Positions 59,641 through 64,000 of a stretch of 64,000 bases of DNA are shown here, piece by piece. The stretch lies in the NCBI GenBank assembly GCA_016722705.1, contig JADKGN010000004.1:496001-560000 (forward strand). The letters are read 5' to 3'. Numbering within the stretch: the stretch's first letter is position 1; each line of letters opens with the position of its first letter. This DNA is from Candidatus Dechloromonas phosphoritropha. GTDB lineage: Bacteria > Pseudomonadota > Gammaproteobacteria > Burkholderiales > Rhodocyclaceae. A program made the translations under genes and the position numbers. The notes beneath the pieces were generated by a model, which saw only the letters and a list, made by a program, of their open reading frames with translations, had not been told where the DNA came from and did not search any database.

Positions 59641-60519
59641 CATGTGGGAGAGCGTGGTGCCGCAGCAGCCGCCGAGGATGGGAACCTGGTGCCGGGTGTG
59701 GAGTTCGAGCATCGACCGGGCCCAATCGTCGATCGGATCGGCTTCGGTGACGGCCGAGCCGTCGAGCCGGGTCACGTCTTTCGAGGATGCGTTGGCCTGG
59801 ATGCCAATCAGGCGGTCGAGGCTGCCGACGGGGTAGGCATCGATGATGAACCGCGGATGGGTGCAGTTGACGAAGTAGCCCTCCGGCTGCCTTGAGAGCT
59901 GCCGGTCGAGGAATTCCATCGCCTCGGGCAGCGGAGTGCCATCGAGGATCCTGCCATCGGGTCCGGTGCAAAAACTGATCAGGTAGGGCTTGGCGGTGGT
60001 GCTCAGGGCGCGGGCGATGCCGAGCGCCTCGCCAACGGCAGGGAGGGTTTGGGCGAGCAGGAAATCGGCCGCGGTGGCGGCCAGCGCGGCGATTTGCGGC
60101 GAGTGGAAGTGCTCTGCGGCGACGGCATCCGGTGCCAGATCCGGGCGGTAGCAGTCGCTCCGGGGGCCGATGAGGGCGCCCACCAGCACGGGGGTGGGCG
60201 GGTGGCGGTCACGAAGGTCCAGGAGGTAGGCAACGGCGTCGGCGTTGATGGACGCGGGAACTCCGGCGGCGGCGACCCGGGTGGCATCCAGCCGCCAGGT
60301 CGGCGCGGTGAGCAGCAGCGGCATCCCGGCGCTTGCGGCGGTTTGCAAATACTCGACGTAGAGGGCGGTCATTTCCCGCTTCGCGGCGTCCGGGCCATAG
60401 ATCAGCGGGCTGTTGAAGAGGGTCGGGTGCAGCGTAATTCCGGGCCGGCGGCGCAAGCGTTCGGCGATTGCGCATTCGGCCAGAATCAGCGGGTGGGCGG
60501 CGAGAAGGTGGGCGAACAT
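59602..60519 (-). CDS. Homocysteine S-methyltransferase family protein
   Basis: 305 residues, single barrel domain. Zinc-site cysteines: GYFVNCTHPRF and the C-terminal GGCCGTTLSHM. Other family blocks are PLIYGPDAAKREM, LTAPTWRLDATRV, VLVGALIGPRSDCY and DGTPLPEAMEF. It would transfer methyl from S-methylmethionine or SAM to homocysteine or a related thiol. The N-terminus (LILAECAIAERLRRRPGITL) lacks the usual DGG(M/L) start motif, so the substrate may differ. Its 3' end overlaps the marR fragment. Confidence 0.85.
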   Translation of the reverse strand: MFAHLLAAHPLILAECAIAERLRRRPGITLHPTLFNSPLIYGPDAAKREMTALYVEYLQTAASAGMPLLLTAPTWRLDATRVAAAGVPASINADAVAYLLDLRDRHPPTPVLVGALIGPRSDCYRPDLAPDAVAAEHFHSPQIAALAATAADFLLAQTLPAVGEALGIARALSTTAKPYLISFCTGPDGRILDGTPLPEAMEFLDRQLSRQPEGYFVNCTHPRFIIDAYPVGSLDRLIGIQANASSKDVTRLDGSAVTEADPIDDWARSMLELHTRHQVPILGGCCGTTLSHMQSLLKPASTWLA

Positions 60520-60811
60520 GAGCGCTCAGAGATAAACCGGGATGGTAGAAGTGTCCAACGAAAACGGGCCTTCCTGAATCCGGAGATCGACCCGGCCGGC
60601 GGGGAATCGGGGCGGAGCCGAGGCGTCAAGAAAGCCAGAATCGAAAGGATAAAGGATAGGAAATTCAAGGCCACTTTCGCAGTATGTATTGCGTTTCAGT
60701 CATGGTCAATCTTGAAAGTAGTGCTGAAGGAGCCTGAAAAACCCGCCCCGGCATGCCCGTTGTCGATGCCTGTGGCCACCTGGGTGGCGGACGTTTACCG
60801 CGCAGGTGGCC
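60520..60811. other. Gene-free stretch beside the IS91 remnant
   Basis: No convincing reading frame, RNA gene or terminator seen. Part may be the terminal non-coding segment of the IS91-like element. Confidence 0.5.
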
Positions 60812-61640
60812 TCAGGCTCGAGTCGCCCCGACGAGCGAGTCTGTTCGACTTGTCCCCTGCCACGCGATGCGCTGGTCGAACTCGTAACGCCAGGGGATTT
60901 GCTTCGTGGAATAATCCATTTCTGGCTGGGCTTGTGGGTCAATTTCGCCAGGTTCGCTGCCCAGCATCTTCCACAGCGGCGGCAGAATCAGCGCCGCCAG
61001 ACGATCGAGCAATTACATCGGTGTTAGCATCAGGCTGATGCTGACACCCAGACCGGGCTTCACGCTCCCATAGACCAGGTGCTCGGGATCAGTTTCGCGA
61101 AGCCGCTCCAGCGCGAAGGCCGGACGCGCACAGTAGTGCAGCAGCCGTTCCAGACCATCGCGCTCGCGCACGTCGATGCGCACCTCGGCATCGACCGAAA
61201 ACGAACTTTCAGTGCAGGCTAACCTGCGCAGCAGGTTAAGCGGCATCGCCGTGGCTGGAGCTAAAAATGTGCAGTGTGGCGCTGAGAACTGCCAGATCGC
61301 ATTCCAGGCGATAGTGCAGCCGCTTGGGCACCGAGAACACCCACTGGCGCACCGGCAGGCGCGAGATGACATGGTCGGCCAGATGCGCGGCGGTCTCCGC
61401 CATACGGCGGGTGGTGCAGGATGGGTAGACGCCGCGACACTTGCACGAGTAGGCGACCAGGAAGTCGTGCCCGCACTCGGTGTAACGGGCGCGGGTAAAG
61501 CCGTGGGCGAGGACGCTGTAGTCGAGGTAGCGGCGGAATTCCCGCTCGATTACCGCGGGCGCAGTTGCTCTGGTGCCATCATCCTGAAGCGCCGGCCAAG
61601 TTGCAAGATACGTCTGTACCGTGCGATATAACCAGCGACT
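60812..61640 (-). pseudogene. Decayed IS91-family transposase
   Basis: Minus-strand fragments in order: LYRTVQTYLATWPALQDDG and the zinc-finger part ECGHDFLVAYSCKCRGVYPS, TRRMAETAAHLADHVISRLP, VRQWVFSVPKRLHYRLECD; then a jump and shift to SFSVDAEVRIDVRERDGLER, LLHYCARPAFALERL; then SISLMLTPM followed by TAA where relatives have MELLDRL (Glu to stop); then a second large deletion to PPLWKMLGSEPGEIDPQ and the terminus FDQRIAW. The catalytic tyrosine region is lost. Near the C-terminus 27 extra bases lie after MDY (60884-60910). Dead. Confidence 0.78.
60884..60910 (-). repeat. 27-bp in-frame insert in the IS91 remnant (small insert family, copy 3)
   Basis: On the minus strand, after GATTAT (Asp-Tyr) come 27 bases encoding S-T-K-Q-I-P-W-R-Y before GAG TTC GAC CAG; relatives, from memory, have Y directly followed by EFDQR. 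The core GAAGCAAATCCCC matches the istA insert (GAAGGAAATCCCC) at 12 of 13 bases, followed by TGG in both after a one-base gap. The reading frame relative to the core differs from that in istA. Confidence 0.55.
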
Positions 61641-61810
61641 TAGCGCATGTTTTATCGCGCTTAGTCGAATGGCTAGTGGTTTCATCGGAGCAGTGTGCGC
61701 TCGGGACGACGACGGCGGTAGACGGCGTATCGCCCGCCTCGGTGATCGTGTCGACACCACTTCCACGCCCAAAGAGATAAACATCGCCATCTGTACTACC
61801 AAAATACTGC

Positions 61811-62220
61811 CGCGGCCGTGGCGCTGGCTGTCTTCATCAAGCAGGCCAGCCAGTTGCATGCTCAACGTGCTGGCGTCGCGCGTCTTGCTATTCCAGAATT
61901 TACTCCATGCCGCTTTGCCGGCGGCTTGCCAGTCGACCCCGTCATGTTCGAGAAAGTGCTTATCTTCGGAGACGATGATGGCGCGGATCAGTGCCGGCAA
62001 AATCTCGGCGCGCCGGCGTCCGTGCTTGCCGCAGCACGGTTTTGTCGAGGCGCAGGCGGTGTATCAGCTGGCCATCGCGCGCCAGCAAAGTTGCTTCGGA
62101 AGACACGTAGCTGGCCTTAACCTCGGCAAATCCCGGCAGTGCCAGCGCTGGCAAGGGCAGCAGTAGGCCAGCGATACAAAGATGTGCGGCCAACTGCCGC
62201 GCAACAGCAAATCCCGACAT
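61811..62220 (-). pseudogene. pbpC: Penicillin-binding protein 1C-like gene, N-terminal remnant
   Basis: ATG 62218-62220 shares a base with the upstream TPM gene stop (TGATG). A signal or membrane segment (LCIAGLLLPLPALALPGFAE) is followed by SSEATLLARDGQLIHRLRLD. A frameshift near 62010 moves the glycosyltransferase part to another frame: LIRAIIVSEDKHFLEHDGVD, WQAAGKAAW, ASTLSMQLAGLLDED (GT51 motifs with catalytic Glu in SEDK). Homology stops near 61811, where the IS91-like element begins. The transpeptidase half is absent. Confidence 0.75.
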
Positions 62221-62717
62221 CACAGAACCAGCGGCGCGTCTTCCAGTTCGTTCGGATTACCGGGCCGGGCCGGGAAGTGTTGACTGAGCAGCGTTGTCGC
62301 CCCGGCGATACCGGCCAGCGCACCTGCCTGGTAGTCTCCGGCAGCAAAGGCTAAGGTCATGCGCCGGCAGAGTGCATCCCACTCGGTTTGTGCAACTTGG
62401 GCGGTAATGCCGGTATCGGCGACGATTTCGACTTGTCGCTCAGCGAGGAGGATGTAGAACAGGATGCCGCTGTGTTCTTCGGTATTGCCGATGCCGAGTT
62501 GCCTGAATTGTCCTTCAGCCCGCTGTCGTGCCGTCAAGTCACGTCGTAATTGCAGCAACGAGAGGCGGCCTTCGACGACGAAACGGATTTCGCCTCGATG
62601 TTGTTCTTCCGATTCGCCAATGGCGCGTTCAATTGCCGCCAGCGTGGCCGGGCCGAAATGTTGGCCGACGCGACGAATTGGCATTTTCCAGTGCTTGAGG
62701 ATACGTTTTAGTGTCAT
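62220..62717 (-). CDS. TPM-domain protein, cytoplasmic type
   Basis: 165 residues from ATG 62717 (TGATG with the previous gene). The TPM (TLP18.3/Psb32/MOLO) domain is recognisable in IERAIGESEEQHRGEIRFVV, HSGILFYILLAERQVEIVAD and ITAQVAQTEWDALCRRM. No signal peptide. Second TPM gene in the lemA-TPM-TPM order common in proteobacteria, thought to act in membrane protein homeostasis or envelope maintenance. Confidence 0.85.
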   Translation of the reverse strand: MTLKRILKHWKMPIRRVGQHFGPATLAAIERAIGESEEQHRGEIRFVVEGRLSLLQLRRDLTARQRAEGQFRQLGIGNTEEHSGILFYILLAERQVEIVADTGITAQVAQTEWDALCRRMTLAFAAGDYQAGALAGIAGATTLLSQHFPARPGNPNELEDAPLVL

Positions 62718-63598
62718 CACCAACTCCCCGACGCGCCGCCGCCACCGCCTGAACCACCGCCACCGCCAAATCCGCCCCCAAATCCGCCGCCTGAGCCTCC
62801 CCCACCGGAGCGCCCGCTGTTTAGCAGGCCGCTGAGCAGGAGATCGAGGCCAATCAGGGCAACCACAAAGCCAATGCCGGCGCCGGCCAGAGCGCCGAGC
62901 ACCGAGCCGGTTAACATCCAGCCGAGGCCGGCGCTCAGGCCACCGACCACACCGGAACCCAGCAGGTTACCGAGAAAGTGACGCAGGATAGCGCCACCCA
63001 GCGCCGCGCAAGCCAAGCCGATGATCAGTGCGTTTTCGCCAAAGTTACCCAAACCGCCCAAAGCGTCGCCACCGGCAGGTTTTGCCACTGGCGCATCAGG
63101 CAGCGGTTCGCCATCGACCACAGCAACAATCGCCGCGACACCCGCCGTAATGCCGCCCGGCAAATCGCCTGCCTTGAATTTGGGCGCGATCGTTTCGCTA
63201 ATAATCCGTTTCGCCGTGGCGTCATTCAAGGCGCCTTCCAGGCCGTAACCGACCTCAATACGTAACCGCCGATCGTCCTTGGCGACAATCAGGATCGCGC
63301 CATCATCAATGTTCTTGCGACCGATTTTCCAGGTATCGAGCAGGCGAATGCCGAACTGTTCGATGGTTTCCGGCTGGGTAGTGGGTAGAATCAGGACAAC
63401 GATCTGGCTGCCTTTCTTGGCTTCAAAAGCGGCGAGTTGAGCTTCCAGCTCAGCAATCTGACTGGCCGGCAGGGTGGCGGTGAGATCCGTCACCCGTGCC
63501 TTGAGCACCGGGATGGCGATCAGTTCGCCCGCAGCCAGCGCGCCAAGCGCATGCAAGCAGAGTGCGAAAATCGCCAGCAGACGTAGCATCAGAAGCAA
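62717..63598 (-). CDS. TPM-domain membrane protein, YgcG-like
   Basis: 293 residues. Signal peptide (LLAIFALCLHALGALAAGEL), TPM domain (ARVTDLTATLPASQIAELEA, QIVVLILPTTQPETIEQFGI, DDGAILIVAKDDRRLRIEVG, YGLEGALND), then hydrophobic segments and a Gly/Ser-rich C-terminus of GGG-S/F repeats ending GASGSW. Exported and membrane-anchored, usually partner of LemA. One base shared with the following TPM gene; immediately after lemA. Confidence 0.88.
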   Translation of the reverse strand: MLLMLRLLAIFALCLHALGALAAGELIAIPVLKARVTDLTATLPASQIAELEAQLAAFEAKKGSQIVVLILPTTQPETIEQFGIRLLDTWKIGRKNIDDGAILIVAKDDRRLRIEVGYGLEGALNDATAKRIISETIAPKFKAGDLPGGITAGVAAIVAVVDGEPLPDAPVAKPAGGDALGGLGNFGENALIIGLACAALGGAILRHFLGNLLGSGVVGGLSAGLGWMLTGSVLGALAGAGIGFVVALIGLDLLLSGLLNSGRSGGGGSGGGFGGGFGGGGGSGGGGGASGSW

Positions 63599-64000
63599 TT
63601 ACTTGACAGCAGCCGGGGCCGGGGCGGTGCCGAAATTGATCGCCGGCGGCGTCGAGATGGCTTTTTGATCTTCGACCGTGAAATTGGCCTTAGGCTTCCA
63701 GCCCATCACCATCGCCGTCAGGTTGTTCGGGAAGGTGCGTACCGAGACGTTGTATTCCTGAACGGTTTTGATGAAGCGATTGCGCGCCACGGTAATCCGG
63801 TTTTCCGTGCCTTCAACCTGTGCCTGCAGTTCGCGGAAATTGGCATCAGCCTTCAATTGCGGATAGTTTTCCGAAACAACCAACAGGCGAGACAGCGCGC
63901 CACCGAGATCAGCCTGAGCCCTCTGGAATTTAGCAAAAGCGGCCTCGTCGTTGATTAACTCTGGCGTGGCTTTCATGCCCGCGACGCTGGCACGGGCTTC
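63599..64000 (-). CDS. lemA: LemA family protein, partial (start outside window)
   Basis: The frame is open to the window end and encodes the C-terminal 133 residues of a LemA protein: ARASVAGMKATPELINDEAA, FQRAQADLGGALSRLLVVSE, NYPQLKADANFRELQAQVEG, TENRITVARNRFIKTVQEYN, FPNNLTAMVMGWKPKANF. LemA proteins have one N-terminal membrane helix (outside the window) and a helical cytoplasmic or periplasmic body. First gene of the lemA-TPM-TPM-(pbpC) transcript. Confidence 0.92.
   Translation of the reverse strand, partial: EARASVAGMKATPELINDEAAFAKFQRAQADLGGALSRLLVVSENYPQLKADANFRELQAQVEGTENRITVARNRFIKTVQEYNVSVRTFPNNLTAMVMGWKPKANFTVEDQKAISTPPAINFGTAPAPAAVK

Noticed and set aside
1..64000. CRISPR array, tRNA, rRNA, riboswitch or prophage genes
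   Set aside because: No regularly spaced repeats, no tRNA-like cloverleaf or rRNA stretch and no phage structural genes were recognised.

Overview
The window looks like a chromosomal segment of a GC-rich betaproteobacterium, probably Rhodocyclales (Dechloromonas/Accumulibacter-like). This rests on GC-rich coding, the housekeeping block rsmB-DUF3108-purN-lipoprotein-DedA<>mutL, and IS21, IS4, IS630 and IS91 relatives typical of that group; genus level is inference. Layout: 1-3.2 kb holds the end of a MoxR ATPase, a CoxE-like VWA protein and a GspE/PilB-type ATPase. 3.3-8.7 kb holds two tandem Cys-rich secreted paralogs that share the same terminator hairpin. They were split by an IS21-family element (4023-8156, 7-bp target duplication) which itself carries an IS4-family element (4894-6284, 10-bp target duplication). 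8.7-10 kb holds a DUF3820 gene and an Old Yellow Enzyme. 10.2-51.4 kb is one very large surface-polysaccharide (O-antigen/capsule) locus, almost all on the minus strand. 51.7-59.3 kb is housekeeping: mscS, rsmB, DUF3108, purN, lipoprotein, dedA, divergent mutL. 59.3-64 kb holds a broken marR, a homocysteine methyltransferase, decayed IS91 and pbpC remnants, two TPM-domain genes and lemA (cut by the window end). Polysaccharide locus, in transcription order from 51.4 kb down: rfbB-rfbA-rfbC (dTDP-4-keto-6-deoxysugar); membrane glycosyltransferase; wbqC-like; a broken GT2; beta-propeller glycosidase-like protein; GT2; an AT-rich block (sugar epimerase-like protein, hexapeptide acyltransferase, KAS III, acyl carrier protein); SMR-like transporter; two methyltransferases; wecE-like aminotransferase; glmS; the five-enzyme UDP-ManNAc3NAcA set (wbpA, B, D, E, I) with an embedded FAD oxidoreductase and antitoxin-like gene; wzm-wzt ABC exporter; an IS630; then five glycosyltransferases and three asparagine-synthase-like amidotransferases. 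I infer an ABC-exported glycan rich in amidated diacetamido-uronic acid and an N-acylated 4-amino-4,6-dideoxyhexose. Two observations stand out. First, three unrelated transposase genes (IS21 istA, IS630, IS91) each carry an extra in-frame 24-27 bp segment directly after an RRTTAY hexamer that ends in a tyrosine codon. Two of the segments match at 20 of 24 positions and the third shares a 13-base core. This looks like a tiny site-specific insert family that I cannot assign to anything known. Second, the WbpE-type sugar aminotransferase is fused in frame behind a PIN-domain toxin-like module, directly downstream of a short AbrB/DUF104-like antitoxin candidate.
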